Source: Holophagaceae bacterium
GTDB lineage: Bacteria > Acidobacteriota > Holophagae > Holophagales > Holophagaceae
Reading direction: 5' to 3'
DNA: 64,000 bases
Assembly (NCBI GenBank): GCA_016722505.1
Contig: JADKJH010000001.1
Location: forward strand, 930,001-994,000
The notes under the pieces are model-generated. The model worked only from the letters and a program-made list of their open reading frames with translations, had not been told where the DNA came from and did no database searches. A program made the position numbers and the translations under genes. This document shows positions 51,366 through 61,085 of this stretch, piece by piece (position 1 is the stretch's first letter; the number at the start of each line of letters is the position of its first letter).

Positions 51366-52747
51366 ATGTCAGAAACACCTAGTAAGCGGGCATCATGGAC
51401 AGTGATGTCTACTTTGCCGACTCTGCGGCTCCCTCATGCCGAGGTTCTCGACCACATCGAGAGCCTGGAACCCTACCGCTTCGATGAATCCCATGTGGTG
51501 GGAAACCTCCCGCTGGCGGTGGTGAAACCGAAAAGCCGGGAGGACCTCCGTGAATTGGTCCGCATCGCCAAGGCTGAAGGCTTCGGCTTGGTTCCCCGGG
51601 GCTCGGGAACAGGCAAAGCGGGCGGCTGCCTGCCAACCGGGCGCGCCGTGGTGGTGGATATGGGAGCCTGGCCCGGCGAGATCCAAATCTCAAAACAGAA
51701 CCTCACGCTTTCCGCCCCCTCCAGCGCGTGGCTCCGGGATGTGAAAGGCGCCGCCGAAGCCTCAATGCTTTTTATCCGCCAGACCCCAATTCATGGCCTC
51801 TCTGCGCCTTTGGCGGGAGTCTGGCCACGAACGCTGGCGGGCCCAACGCCTGCAAGTACGGCATGACCCGGCATTGGGTATTGTCCGTGGATGCCCTTAT
51901 GGCAGACGGTGAGATCCACCGCTTCGGCATCGGCAGCGTGAAGGCCAATGCGGGTCCAAGTCTGGCCCAAATGCTCATCGGCAGCGAGGGCATATTCGGG
52001 ATGATCACCGGCGCCACGGTGCGGCTCATTCCAAAGCCCACAGAATTCCTGACGCTGCTGCTTCCGGTAGCGAATTTCCAGGATTTGTTGGAGCTGCCTG
52101 GACAGCTCTGCGCGAACGGTTTTCTTCCTTCGGCCTTCGAGTTTTTTGATCCCGCGGTTCTGGCCGAACTGCGCGAAAACGGGCCGGAGGAAGCCCGCCG
52201 CCTGCCAGGCACGGCCCTCGCGATCCTGGAATTCGATGATCGAGGCTGCACGTCGGAAGCCTTCATCGCAGCCCTTACAGATGCGCTCGGGCCCATTTCG
52301 GAGCATCTGCAGATCGCATCGGAATCCAGGCAGCGGGAGCAGATCTGGAACATCCGGCGGTTGACGTCGGCTTTCCTGAAGGAACAGCATCCGAAAAAAG
52401 TCAGCGAAGATATCGTGGTGCCACGCAGCCGCATTCATGACTTTTTCGAAGGTCTTGAAAAGCTGAAAATCCCCGCCGTGACCTATGGCCATCTGGGTGA
52501 CGGGAATCTTCATGTGAACCTGCTGGCCGCGGGCGAAACTGAGCCGATGGAACTGGACAGCCAGTTGATGGATCTCTTCAAACTGGCCGTGGGGTTGGGC
52601 GGCACATTGAGCGGCGAACACGGCATCGGCCTGGCCAAGCGCCAGGCTTTTCTGGCCTTGAGCGATCCCGGCCAGATCGAGCTGCTGCGCGCCCTGAAGC
52701 GCGCTTGGGATCCGGTCGGGATTTTCAATCCGGGGAAAGTGATTTAG
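51366..52747 (+). pseudogene. FAD-linked oxidase of the GlcD/D-lactate dehydrogenase type, frameshifted
   Basis: First part (51366 to about 51770): VVKPKSREDLRELVRIAKAEGFGLVPRGSGTGKAGGCLP, the FAD_binding_4 motif. The frame then breaks at a run of five T (51769-51773). With six T the reading becomes EASMLFYPPDPNSWPLCAFGGSLATNAGGP, the conserved family sequence, and continues in the second frame through YGHLGDGNLHVNLL and GTLSGEHGIGLAKRQ. The repaired protein would be about 460 residues, normal for GlcD/D2HGDH. The lesion is a single base in a homopolymer, so a sequencing error is as likely as a real mutation. Oxidises a 2-hydroxy acid. Confidence 0.85.
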
Positions 52748-52749
52748 GG

Positions 52750-52812
52750 AAAGTTGAAGAGTTGAATAGTCGAAAAGTTAAAAAGCCGAGAGTTGAGGGT
52801 TGAGAAGTCGAG
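52750..52812. repeat. Degenerate tandem 7/8-mer run, AAGTTGA type
   Basis: Successive units such as AAGTTGA, GAGTTGA, AAAGTTA, GAGTTGA, GGGTTGA and GAAGTCGA. No complementary right arm seen. Fills the gap before iadA. Confidence 0.5.
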
Positions 52813-52848
52813 GGCCAGACAGCTGGTCCGTCTACACTAGAAGGTGTG

Positions 52849-54045
52849 ATGACCACACCTTCTGAAGCCCCAGCACAAACACTCACGCTGCTCCGCAAAG
52901 CAGATACCTACGCGCCGGAGGCCTTGGGCCTGAACGATGTGCTGGTGGGCGGCGGGAAAGTGCTTTGGATCGGGAAGAACGCCTCTGATCTCGGCGCTTT
53001 TCTGGCCGAGGAAGTGGATCTCGAAGGGCGACGATTGATCCCGGGTCTGATCGATTGCCACGCCCACGTGACGGGCGGCGGCGGCGAGGCCGGAGCCCAC
53101 ACCCGGGTGCCTGCGGTGCCGCTCTCCCGCTTCACGCTGGGAGGCGTCACCACCGTGGTGGGCGTGCTGGGGACGGACAGCACCACCCGCACCATGCGGG
53201 ACCTGGTGGCCACGGTGAACGGCCTGCGGAACGAAGGCATGGGCGCTTGGGCGTGGACCGGCGGCTATCCTGTGCCGCCGCTGACTCTCACAGGCAGCGT
53301 GCGCGACGACATTGCGTTTGTGGATTGCATCCTCGGCGTGGGGGAACTGGCGATTTCCGATCATCGCTCCAGCCAGCCGACCTTCGACGAATTCCTGCGC
53401 ATAGCCTCGGATGCCTACTTGGGCGGCCTTATGACGGGCAAGGCGGGCATCCTGCATCTTCACGTGGGCGACGGGCCACGGGGCTTGTCACTGATCCGCG
53501 AAGCCCTCGCCACCAGCGAACTTCCGCCCCGGGTCTTCCATCCCACCCACGTGAACCGCCGCCGCGCGCTCTTCGAAGAGGCCCTGGATCTGGCCCGGTC
53601 GGGCTGCACCATCGACCTCACGGCATTTCCGGTGGAAGCGGGCGAAGACGCGTGGAGCGCAGCCGAAGGATTGCGGCGCTACCTGGCCAGCGGTGCGCCT
53701 CCGGAGAAAGTGACCATCAGCTCCGATGGCGGCGGTTGCCTGCCCCACTTCGATGGCGAGGGCCGCATCACCCGCATGGGCGTGGGATCTCCTGGTTCGC
53801 TGATGGAAACATTGCTTGAATTGACCGCCTCCGGCGAGGCTCTGGAAAAGGTGCTGCCTGCCTTTACGTCCAACCCCGCAGACTTGCTTCGCCTATCGGG
53901 CAAGGGACGCATTCACGTGGGCGGCGACGCGGATCTGGTGGTCCTTGGACCAGCCGGTGCTGTGGATGTGATGATGAAGGGCGCCTGGTTCGTGCGTTCA
54001 GGCGCAGCGCTGCGGCGCGGCATGTTCGAGGAGCCGGAACCATGA
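52849..54045 (+). CDS. iadA: Isoaspartyl dipeptidase (beta-aspartyl peptidase)
   Basis: Amidohydrolase-family zinc peptidase that splits beta-aspartyl dipeptides. About 398 residues; ATG at 52849, or GTG at 52846. Metal site LIDCHAHVTGGGGE, with HLHVGDG and HPTHVNR providing further His ligands and SSDGGGCLPHFD the catalytic Asp. Overlaps cyanophycinase by ATGA, so the two are coupled: cyanophycinase yields beta-Asp-Arg and this enzyme releases Asp and Arg. Confidence 0.92.
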   Translation: MTTPSEAPAQTLTLLRKADTYAPEALGLNDVLVGGGKVLWIGKNASDLGAFLAEEVDLEGRRLIPGLIDCHAHVTGGGGEAGAHTRVPAVPLSRFTLGGVTTVVGVLGTDSTTRTMRDLVATVNGLRNEGMGAWAWTGGYPVPPLTLTGSVRDDIAFVDCILGVGELAISDHRSSQPTFDEFLRIASDAYLGGLMTGKAGILHLHVGDGPRGLSLIREALATSELPPRVFHPTHVNRRRALFEEALDLARSGCTIDLTAFPVEAGEDAWSAAEGLRRYLASGAPPEKVTISSDGGGCLPHFDGEGRITRMGVGSPGSLMETLLELTASGEALEKVLPAFTSNPADLLRLSGKGRIHVGGDADLVVLGPAGAVDVMMKGAWFVRSGAALRRGMFEEPEP

Positions 54046-54896
54046 GTCCAAGCAGGGTGCCAGAGGGCAGAGAGCGTGGCTTCATCATTCCCATCGGTGG
54101 TGCCGAGGAGAAGGAACACGATCCCCGCATCCTGAAACGCTTTGTGGAGCTTTGCGGGGGACCTGACGCGGACATCGTGGTCATCCCAACCGCCAGCCGC
54201 TTGAAGGACACTGGCAGCCGCTATGAGCGCATCTTCTCGGAGCTGGGCGCCGCCCGCGTGACAGCCCTGGACTTCGACACGCGCCGCGACTGTTTCGAGA
54301 AGGGCCGATTGGAACGCATGGCGCAGGCCCGCGGGATCTTCTTCACCGGCGGAAACCAATTGCGCCTCACCACCGTCCTCGGCGGAACCCCCGTGGCCAA
54401 GCTCGCCCGCAGCCTCAATGCCCTGGGCGTGCATACCGCCGGGACATCGGCCGGGGCCAGCTTCCTCAGCGAGCACATGATCGCCTTCGGCGAAGAGGGC
54501 GCCGTGCCCACCTTGGGCTGCGTGAGTTTGGCGCCGGGCCTTGGGCTCACCAACCGCTTCATCATCGACCAGCATTTCCGCCAGCGGGACCGTCTGGGCC
54601 GCCTCCTTTCGGCGCTCGCCTTCAATCCCTTTTCCGTGGGCCTGGGCCTGGACGAGGACACCGCCGCCTTCATCGGCCCCGACAATCTGCTGGAAGTCGA
54701 GGGCAAGGGCGGCATCACCGTGGTGGACGCCGCCAACATCGAATACTCCGGCATCGACGACACGGATCCCGGCCAACCCATCTGCATGCTGGGCCTCACG
54801 GTCCACATCCTAGTGGCCGGAGCCTCGTTCAACCTCAGCACTCGTGAGGCCTTCCCCGGCCCTGATGCACGCTCCTGGGCAAAGGCCAGCAACTGA
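54042..54896 (+). CDS. cphB: Cyanophycinase
   Basis: Serine exopeptidase (S51) that degrades cyanophycin to beta-Asp-Arg dipeptides. 284 residues. Start IIPIGGAEEKEHDPRILKRFVELCGG, nucleophile S136 in the GTSAGAS motif, FFTGGNQLRLT before it, and GLGLTNRFIIDQHFRQRDRLGRL with the catalytic His region. C-terminal TVVDAANIEYSG matches CphB. No export signal, so intracellular turnover. Coupled to iadA and 178 bp before cphA. Confidence 0.94.
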   Translation: MSPSRVPEGRERGFIIPIGGAEEKEHDPRILKRFVELCGGPDADIVVIPTASRLKDTGSRYERIFSELGAARVTALDFDTRRDCFEKGRLERMAQARGIFFTGGNQLRLTTVLGGTPVAKLARSLNALGVHTAGTSAGASFLSEHMIAFGEEGAVPTLGCVSLAPGLGLTNRFIIDQHFRQRDRLGRLLSALAFNPFSVGLGLDEDTAAFIGPDNLLEVEGKGGITVVDAANIEYSGIDDTDPGQPICMLGLTVHILVAGASFNLSTREAFPGPDARSWAKASN

Positions 54897-54929
54897 GATT
54901 CTGGTTTCGGATGGGGAACTTAAGTTTTT

Positions 54930-54994
54930 AGTCCCAAGTCCCAAGTCTCAAGTCAAAGAAGCTCTGTTGGGGTTTCTTGCTGCGGCCTTCGGCC
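54930..54994. repeat. Heptad-repeat element, AGTCYCA type, left arm and core only
   Basis: Heptads AGTCCCA AGTCCCA AGTCTCA AGTCAAA at 54930-54957, then core gcggccttcggcc at 54982-54994. No matching right arm before cphA. Same heptad sequence as the copies at 14.6, 26.9 and 28.1 kb. Confidence 0.7.
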
Positions 54995-55074
54995 TAGAAT
55001 TCGAGCATGTGCGCACCGCGGCGGGGTAAGATTCTCGATACCCCCCACTTCTGTGAGCCGCAAAAGGAAAGCCC

Positions 55075-57885
55075 ATGCGCATTCTCGACCGATCCATCTA
55101 TGTCGGCCCTTCCCTCTATGCCCACTTCCCGGTCATCCGCCTGGAGCTGGATCTCGAGGCCTTGGAGCAGTGGCCCACGGCGCGGTTAGGGAGCAGGTTC
55201 ATCGAGGAGTTGCTCTGGGCGCTGCCAGGGCTTCAGGAACATGGGTGCAGCTACGGCGAACCCGGCGGTTTCGTGCGGCGCATGCGGGAGGACGAAGGCA
55301 CCTGGCTGGGGCATGTGCTGGAGCACGTGGCCATCGAGTTGCAGAATGTGGCGGGCGAGCAGGTGACCTTCGGCAAGACCCGTGGCGCAGGCCGCGAGGG
55401 CGTCTACACGGTGATCTACGAGTACGCCCAGAAGGAAGAGGGTGTCGAGGCCGGTGAGCTGGCCATGCGCCTGCTTTGTTCGCTGTTGCCTGATGACATC
55501 CGGCCCGAGCGCAGCGTGCCCGAAGGTTGGGCCTGGGAAACGGCCCGGGACGAATACATCCGCTACGCCCAGCGCCGGGCCCTGGGGCCCTCCACCATGT
55601 TCCTGGTGCATGCGGCAGAGGACCGGAACATTCCGTGGATGCGCCTGAATGACCAATCCCTTGTCCAACTTGGCCACGGAAAATATCAACAGCGCATCCA
55701 AGCCACGGTGACGGGGAAGACCTCCCATATCGCCGTGGAACTGGCCGGCGACAAAGAAGAAACCAACAAGATCCTGGGCAGCCTCGGCCTTCCCGTGCCC
55801 CGCCAGGAGTTGGCCCAGACCGAAGATGGCGCGATCCGCGCCGCGCGCCGCATCGGCTTTCCCGTGGTCACGAAGCCCTACAACGGCAACCACGGCCGGG
55901 GCATTTCCATCCGCCTGACCACCGATGACGAAGTGCGGGCGGGCTTTGCCGCGGCCAAAGAGCACAGCCGGTCGGTGATCGTGGAAACCTATGTCGAAGG
56001 CGACGACCACCGCCTGCTGGTGGTCAATGGCGAGCTGGTGGCCGCCACACGCCGCACGCCGGGCCACGTGGTGGGGGACGGCGTCCGCACTGTCAAGGAG
56101 CTGGTGGAGATCGTGAACCAGGATCCCCGCCGCGGCGTGGGCCACGAAAAGGTGCTCACGCGGCTGGTGCTGGATGCCCAGGCGGCGATGATGCTTGCCC
56201 GCCAGGGTTTCACGGAGGCTTCGGTGCCCCCAGCGGGACAGATCGTGCCCTTGCGGTCCACGGCCAACCTCAGCACCGGCGGCACCGCCACGGACGTCAC
56301 GGATGTGATCCACCCGGACAACCGGGACATGGCCACCCGCGCCATCCGCGCCATCGGCCTGGACGTGGGCGGTGTGGATTTCCTCAGCCCGGACATCACC
56401 GAGAGCTACCGCACCGTGGGCGGCGCCATCTGCGAAGTGAACGCCGCGCCGGGCTTCCGCATGCACGTGTCCCCCAGCGAAGGCACGCCCAGGGATGCGG
56501 CGGGTCCCGTCCTCGACATGCTCTTCCCGCTGGGCTCGCCATCGCGGGTCCCAGTCGCGGCCCTCACGGGCACCAACGGCAAGACCACCACTGCCCGCAT
56601 GCTGGCGCACGTCACCAAGATGGCGGGCTACACGCCGGGGCTCACAACGACCGACGGCGTCTACATCGACGGCCAACGCACGGTGGAGGGCGACATGACG
56701 GGGCCCGTGGCCACGCGCATGGTGCTCTCGGATCCAAACATAGACCTGGCCGTGCTGGAGATCGCCCGGGGCGGCCTGCTGCGGGCGGGCATGGGCGTGC
56801 CCTTCGTGAATGTCGGAGCTGTGCTCAATGTGCAGGCGGACCACCTGGGGCTGAAGGGCATTGACACCCTGGAGCAGCTGGCGGAAGTGAAGCGCATCAT
56901 CATCGAGGTGGCCCAGGATTGCGCCGTGCTCAATGCGGATGATCCCCTGGTGGTGAAGATGGCGGCCTACACGGATGCGAAAACCCTCTGTTACGTGACG
57001 ATGAATCCCCAGCACGCGCTTGTGCGGGAGCACATCCGCGCCGGGGGCCGCGCCTGCGCCCTGGAAGCCGGGGTGAACGGCCAGATGATCACCCTCTACG
57101 ACAAGGGCAGCCACATTCCCCTGCTGTGGACGCACCTGGTGCCCGCCACCATGGAGGGCCGGGCCCTGCACAACGTGCAGAACGCCATGTTCGCGGCGGC
57201 CATGGCCTTTTCCATGGGACTCAAGCTGGATTCCATCCGCATGGGCCTGCGCACCTTCGACACCACATTCTTCCAGGCGCCAGGGCGCATGAACGTGTTC
57301 GACGAGCATTCCTTCAAGGTGATCTTCGACTACGGCCATAACGCCCACGCGGTGGGCGTTATGGCGGACCTGGCCTGCGCCCTGGAAGTGGCCGGCAAGC
57401 GCATCGTGGTGCTCGCTGGTCCCGGCGACCGGCGCGACGAGGATCTCGTCGCCATCGCCGACACGGTGGCGGGGCGCTTCGACCACTATGTCTGCCGCCG
57501 CGACGACGGACTTCGGGGCCGCGATGGAGATGAAGTCCCCCGCATCCTGGCCAAGGCTCTAAAAGCGAAAGGCGTTCCGATGGAAGCCATCAGCATCATT
57601 CCTGATGAGCAGCAAGCCGTGGACGCCGCCCTGCGCATGGGCCAACCCGGAGATCTGCTGCTGATCTTCGCCGATGCCCTGACGCGCTCGTGGAAACAGG
57701 TCATCAAGTTCCGGCCCGAAGGCGCGCCTCCATCCAAGGCAGCAGTTGCTTACCCCACGCACTCCGAATCCATGGCTCTGCCACCCAGCCAAATCATGGC
57801 GGCCGGCGAAGAAAGGGGCCACGGCATGGAGGGCCTGATCCGGGATGAACGCGGCGTGCGCTTCGCGCGGGAGAGTGAAGACTGA
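55075..57885 (+). CDS. cphA: Cyanophycin synthetase
   Basis: Builds multi-L-arginyl-poly-L-aspartate, a nitrogen and carbon store, from Asp, Arg and ATP. 936 residues. N-terminal domain (MRILDRSIYVGPSLYAHFPVIRLELDLE), ATP-grasp domain at about 215-480 (GFPVVTKPYNGNHGRGISIRL, VDFLSPDITESYRTVGGAICEVNAAPGFRMH), then a Mur-ligase domain with P-loop LTGTNGKTTTAR near 498 and FDYGHNAHA near 757. Both active sites look intact, so a primer-dependent CphA1-type enzyme is expected. Ribosome site aaaggaaag before ATG 55075. Its stop overlaps the next start as CTGA. Confidence 0.97.
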   Translation: MRILDRSIYVGPSLYAHFPVIRLELDLEALEQWPTARLGSRFIEELLWALPGLQEHGCSYGEPGGFVRRMREDEGTWLGHVLEHVAIELQNVAGEQVTFGKTRGAGREGVYTVIYEYAQKEEGVEAGELAMRLLCSLLPDDIRPERSVPEGWAWETARDEYIRYAQRRALGPSTMFLVHAAEDRNIPWMRLNDQSLVQLGHGKYQQRIQATVTGKTSHIAVELAGDKEETNKILGSLGLPVPRQELAQTEDGAIRAARRIGFPVVTKPYNGNHGRGISIRLTTDDEVRAGFAAAKEHSRSVIVETYVEGDDHRLLVVNGELVAATRRTPGHVVGDGVRTVKELVEIVNQDPRRGVGHEKVLTRLVLDAQAAMMLARQGFTEASVPPAGQIVPLRSTANLSTGGTATDVTDVIHPDNRDMATRAIRAIGLDVGGVDFLSPDITESYRTVGGAICEVNAAPGFRMHVSPSEGTPRDAAGPVLDMLFPLGSPSRVPVAALTGTNGKTTTARMLAHVTKMAGYTPGLTTTDGVYIDGQRTVEGDMTGPVATRMVLSDPNIDLAVLEIARGGLLRAGMGVPFVNVGAVLNVQADHLGLKGIDTLEQLAEVKRIIIEVAQDCAVLNADDPLVVKMAAYTDAKTLCYVTMNPQHALVREHIRAGGRACALEAGVNGQMITLYDKGSHIPLLWTHLVPATMEGRALHNVQNAMFAAAMAFSMGLKLDSIRMGLRTFDTTFFQAPGRMNVFDEHSFKVIFDYGHNAHAVGVMADLACALEVAGKRIVVLAGPGDRRDEDLVAIADTVAGRFDHYVCRRDDGLRGRDGDEVPRILAKALKAKGVPMEAISIIPDEQQAVDAALRMGQPGDLLLIFADALTRSWKQVIKFRPEGAPPSKAAVAYPTHSESMALPPSQIMAAGEERGHGMEGLIRDERGVRFARESED

Positions 57886-59660
57886 GCGAGACCGTTTCCA
57901 CAAATTTCGAGGACAGCCGTCGGCTCACTGGCCCGAATCTTTTTTTCGGATCTTGCGGCGCGGCGCTCGAAGCCTTTCCCTCTGAGAGTGGCGATGGACA
58001 GGCGCTCGAACGATGGGCGCACCACGTCCAGGGCATGCGGCAATGCCTTGGTTGGCGCGAAGGGCACGTGGTGGCACGGGTTCACGCCAGCGGCGCCAGC
58101 TTGGCCATGGCCGCAGCCGAGGACCAGCTCTTCACGGCAACAGAGGTCAATGAATGGGCTTGGCTGCGGGCCCTTGAGGAAACTTCGGGCAGCGTCCTGG
58201 GCAGGTTTTCCGCACCGGGACACCCTGCCGTTTGGGACGAGGCTTCAGCGGCGGCGACACTTCGCGCTATGGCTGCTGCGGAGGCCCGGCCTGAATTGAT
58301 GGCGCTGCTGCGGGAAGCGGATCTGCGGAATCTGCCGGCCCTTCTGGACGAGGCAACCCTTTCCCTTGGGGCTGGTTCCGGCCACATAGCTTGGCCCATG
58401 GATGCACTGTCTTCGGTGGATGCCATTCCCTGGAGCCAGCTTCACTGTGTCCCGGTAGTCCTGGTGACGGGCTCCAATGGCAAGACCACCTCCGTGCGCC
58501 TGCTAGCTGCCATGGCCGCGGCTCATGGATGGACTCCAGGGCATACTTGCACCGACGGCATCTATGTCGCAGGGCAGCTCGTGGAAGCCGGTGACTATTC
58601 GGGGCCCGGCGGAGCACGCTCGGTGTTGCGTGATGCTCGGGTCGAGGCCGCCATCCTTGAAACCGCCCGGGGCGGCATTCTGCGCCGGGGACTATCTGTG
58701 CGCCGGGCAGACGTGGCCCTGGTGACCAACGTCAGCCCGGATCATTTTGGGGAATACGGCATCCATACGATCGAGGAACTTGCGGATACCAAGCTGGTGG
58801 TGGCAAGGGCCGTGGCGCCCTTTGGTCTCTTGGTCCTCAACGCTGATGACGATGGGCTCGCCGCCCGCGCACCCACCCTGAGCTGCCCCATCGGGTGGTT
58901 CTCCCAGGATGACGATCACCCCCATCTCAGGAACCACCGAGCCACCGGAGGCGCAACCTGTGGTGTGCGTGGCGGCCGACTTCGTCTTTCCTGGAAGGGC
59001 GGAGACCACGATCTCGGGGAGGTGGCTTCCATGCCACTCAGTTCAAGCGGTCGCGCGGCCTACAACATCTCAAACCTTGCAGGCGCAGCACTGGCAGCCG
59101 CAGGCCTGGGCATCGCCCCTGCGACGATAGCCTCCGTCCTTGCCACCTTCGGCGCTTCCCGAAAGGACAATCCCGGACGGATGGAAATCTGGCGGTTCGG
59201 CGGCATCACGGTCTTCATGGACTACGCCCACAATCCGGAGGGCCTCGAAGGCCTGCTTAACGTGGCCTCGCTGGCCCGCGGCCCGGGCCGCCTGGGTCTG
59301 CTCCTGGGCCAGGCTGGCAACCGGGACGATGGCGCCATCCGCGGCCTTGCGGCTATGGCCGCACGATTCGAACCCGACCTGCTGGTATTGAAGGATCTCG
59401 ATGGATTCATGCGGGGACGTGAACCCGGAGAGGTGCCCAGCATTCTCAGAAAGGAACTGGAAGCCCGGGGCATGGCGGCGGATCGGCTGCGGGTGGTCCT
59501 TCCCGAAGAAGAGGCAGTGCTCGCGCTGCTGGGTTGGGCCAGGGGTGGCGATGTGTTGGTGCTGCCGGTCCACGGAACGAAGGCGCGGGATGCGGTGGGC
59601 GCGAAACTCGATCGCCTTGAAACCGGAGGGTGGATCGTGGGGGATCCGATCCCCGGTTGA
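57882..59660 (+). CDS. Mur-ligase-type cyanophycin-synthetase homologue lacking ATP-grasp
   Basis: About 592 residues. N-terminal 190 residues resemble the CphA N domain only loosely (DSRRLTGPNLFFGSCGAALEAF; LREADLRNLPALLDEATLSLGAGSGHIAW). Mur-ligase part: P-loop VTGSNGKTTSVRLLAA near 197, ILETARGGILRRGLSVRRADVALVTNVSPDHFGEYGIHTIEELADTK, MDYAHNPEGLEGLL and the C-terminal domain. The ATP-grasp domain that CphA uses for the Asp step is absent. Conserved sequence runs upstream of the first ATG (58035) with no ATG, GTG or TTG and reaches an in-frame stop at 57876, so CTG 57882 in the overlap CTGA is the only good start. Probably acts with CphA on arginine-type ligation or length control (inference). 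Confidence 0.82.
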   Translation: MSETVSTNFEDSRRLTGPNLFFGSCGAALEAFPSESGDGQALERWAHHVQGMRQCLGWREGHVVARVHASGASLAMAAAEDQLFTATEVNEWAWLRALEETSGSVLGRFSAPGHPAVWDEASAAATLRAMAAAEARPELMALLREADLRNLPALLDEATLSLGAGSGHIAWPMDALSSVDAIPWSQLHCVPVVLVTGSNGKTTSVRLLAAMAAAHGWTPGHTCTDGIYVAGQLVEAGDYSGPGGARSVLRDARVEAAILETARGGILRRGLSVRRADVALVTNVSPDHFGEYGIHTIEELADTKLVVARAVAPFGLLVLNADDDGLAARAPTLSCPIGWFSQDDDHPHLRNHRATGGATCGVRGGRLRLSWKGGDHDLGEVASMPLSSSGRAAYNISNLAGAALAAAGLGIAPATIASVLATFGASRKDNPGRMEIWRFGGITVFMDYAHNPEGLEGLLNVASLARGPGRLGLLLGQAGNRDDGAIRGLAAMAARFEPDLLVLKDLDGFMRGREPGEVPSILRKELEARGMAADRLRVVLPEEEAVLALLGWARGGDVLVLPVHGTKARDAVGAKLDRLETGGWIVGDPIPG

Positions 59661-59690
59661 TCCTCCTTCAGCGTTTGCGCCCTCAGGCTT

Positions 59691-61085
59691 TCAGAGCCAG
59701 TAGGACAGCAGCCGCGTCATCGAATCCTTGAATTTCTGTCCGAACGGGCGATGCTTCCACTGTTCCAGCAGAATTTCGTTGGAATCCTTCAAATCGTCCT
59801 GGAAGGCGCTCTCCATCTCACGCCCAAAATCGTCCCCGAGCACGACGACGTTGACCTCTTTGTTGTGGAGGAAACTCCGCGTGTCCATGTTGGTGGAGCC
59901 CACCGTGGACCAGCTTCCGTCGATGACCGCGGTCTTGGCGTGCAGCACGTTCGTCTTGAGCTCGTAGACCTTGATCCCGGCTTTGAGCATGCGTTTGTAG
60001 AAGGAATGGCTGGCCCGGGAGATCAAGCCGCTGTCGGTGACGTTGGGCAGGATGATCTTGACGTCGACCCCGCGGCGGGCCGCGTCAAGAAGGGCTTTCA
60101 TGATCTGCCGGTCGGGGACGAAGTAGGCGGCGGTCAGGTGGATGGATTTCGTGGCGCCCTGGAAGGCCAGCGCATAGGCCTTGTAGACCTCGTGGTTGCT
60201 GCCGGGCTCGCTGCGCAGCACGCGCAGGACCTTGTCGCCGGCCGGGGGCAGCGTGGGGTAGTAATCCCGGTCCGGCAGGACGCTCTCCTTCTGGCTGGCC
60301 CAGTTGTCCAGGAAGATCCATTGCAGGGCGGCCACGGCGGGGCCTTCGATCTGTAGATGGGTGTCCCGCCAGCCCGCAGAAGTAGGGTTCCGCTCGCGGG
60401 ACCTGAACATTGAACCCCGGGCATAGGCCGCGGTGATGTTCACGCCGCCGGCGAAGGCCACCTTGCCATCCACCACCAAAATCTTCCGGTGGTCGCGGTT
60501 GTTGAGGCGCCAGCGGCGGAGCTTGTGGAGGGGGCTCAGCGGGTGGTAGGGCAGCATCCGGATGCCCGCTTTCTGCATGCGGATGAAGAAGGCCTCGGGC
60601 GTGCCCATGGTGCCGACGCAATCGTAGATGATGCTGACCTGGACGCCCTCCTGCTGTTTGGCGATGAGCATGTCGGAGAACTTCATGCCCAGCGGATCCT
60701 GGTCGAAGAGGTAGGTTTCCAGATTGATGGTGTCCTTGGCCGCGGCCATCGCGGCCATCATCGCGGTGATCGTCTTGGGCCCATCGAAAAGCAGTGTGAC
60801 TTTGTTGCCCGCGATGAGGGGCCGCCCTGTGGCGGCTTCTTCAAGGCCTGCCAGAATCTTGGCGTCCACTTTTGAGCCCCGGCGGGCAGGGACCACAGAG
60901 GAGGCGTCCTTGCTGCTCAGCGCGCCCTTGCCGGTGACCACGCTGGGGGTCGTGGGCGAATTGGGCGGCGTCTTCAAGTGCTCCACGTCAGGCAGGCGGG
61001 CGCATGCGGAAAGCAGCAGGCAAGCTGTGAAGGTATATGGCCCCAGAGAATTCAGCCTGCTCTGACGTCGAAGGTCTTCCGACAT
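59691..61085 (-). CDS. Phospholipase D-family lipoprotein (cardiolipin-synthase-like)
   Basis: 464 residues from ATG 61085. N terminus MSEDLRRQSRLNSLGPYTFTACLLLSAC contains a lipobox (LLSAC), so an outer- or inner-membrane lipoprotein. Two HKD sites: NRDHRKILVVDGKVAFAGGVN and NVLHAKTAVIDGSWSTVGSTN, both complete (HxK with following D and N/G). The fold matches ClsA/ClsB-type phosphatidyltransferases; the lack of membrane helices and the lipid anchor resemble ClsC/YmdC-like proteins. Activity could be cardiolipin synthesis or lipid cleavage. Confidence 0.87.
   Translation of the reverse strand: MSEDLRRQSRLNSLGPYTFTACLLLSACARLPDVEHLKTPPNSPTTPSVVTGKGALSSKDASSVVPARRGSKVDAKILAGLEEAATGRPLIAGNKVTLLFDGPKTITAMMAAMAAAKDTINLETYLFDQDPLGMKFSDMLIAKQQEGVQVSIIYDCVGTMGTPEAFFIRMQKAGIRMLPYHPLSPLHKLRRWRLNNRDHRKILVVDGKVAFAGGVNITAAYARGSMFRSRERNPTSAGWRDTHLQIEGPAVAALQWIFLDNWASQKESVLPDRDYYPTLPPAGDKVLRVLRSEPGSNHEVYKAYALAFQGATKSIHLTAAYFVPDRQIMKALLDAARRGVDVKIILPNVTDSGLISRASHSFYKRMLKAGIKVYELKTNVLHAKTAVIDGSWSTVGSTNMDTRSFLHNKEVNVVVLGDDFGREMESAFQDDLKDSNEILLEQWKHRPFGQKFKDSMTRLLSYWL

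Noticed and set aside
55186..57486. 766-codon open frame on the minus strand opposite cphA
   Set aside because: Shadow of a GC-rich coding strand; His/Gly/Ala-rich with no motif, while cphA on the other strand has intact ATP-grasp and Mur-ligase motifs.
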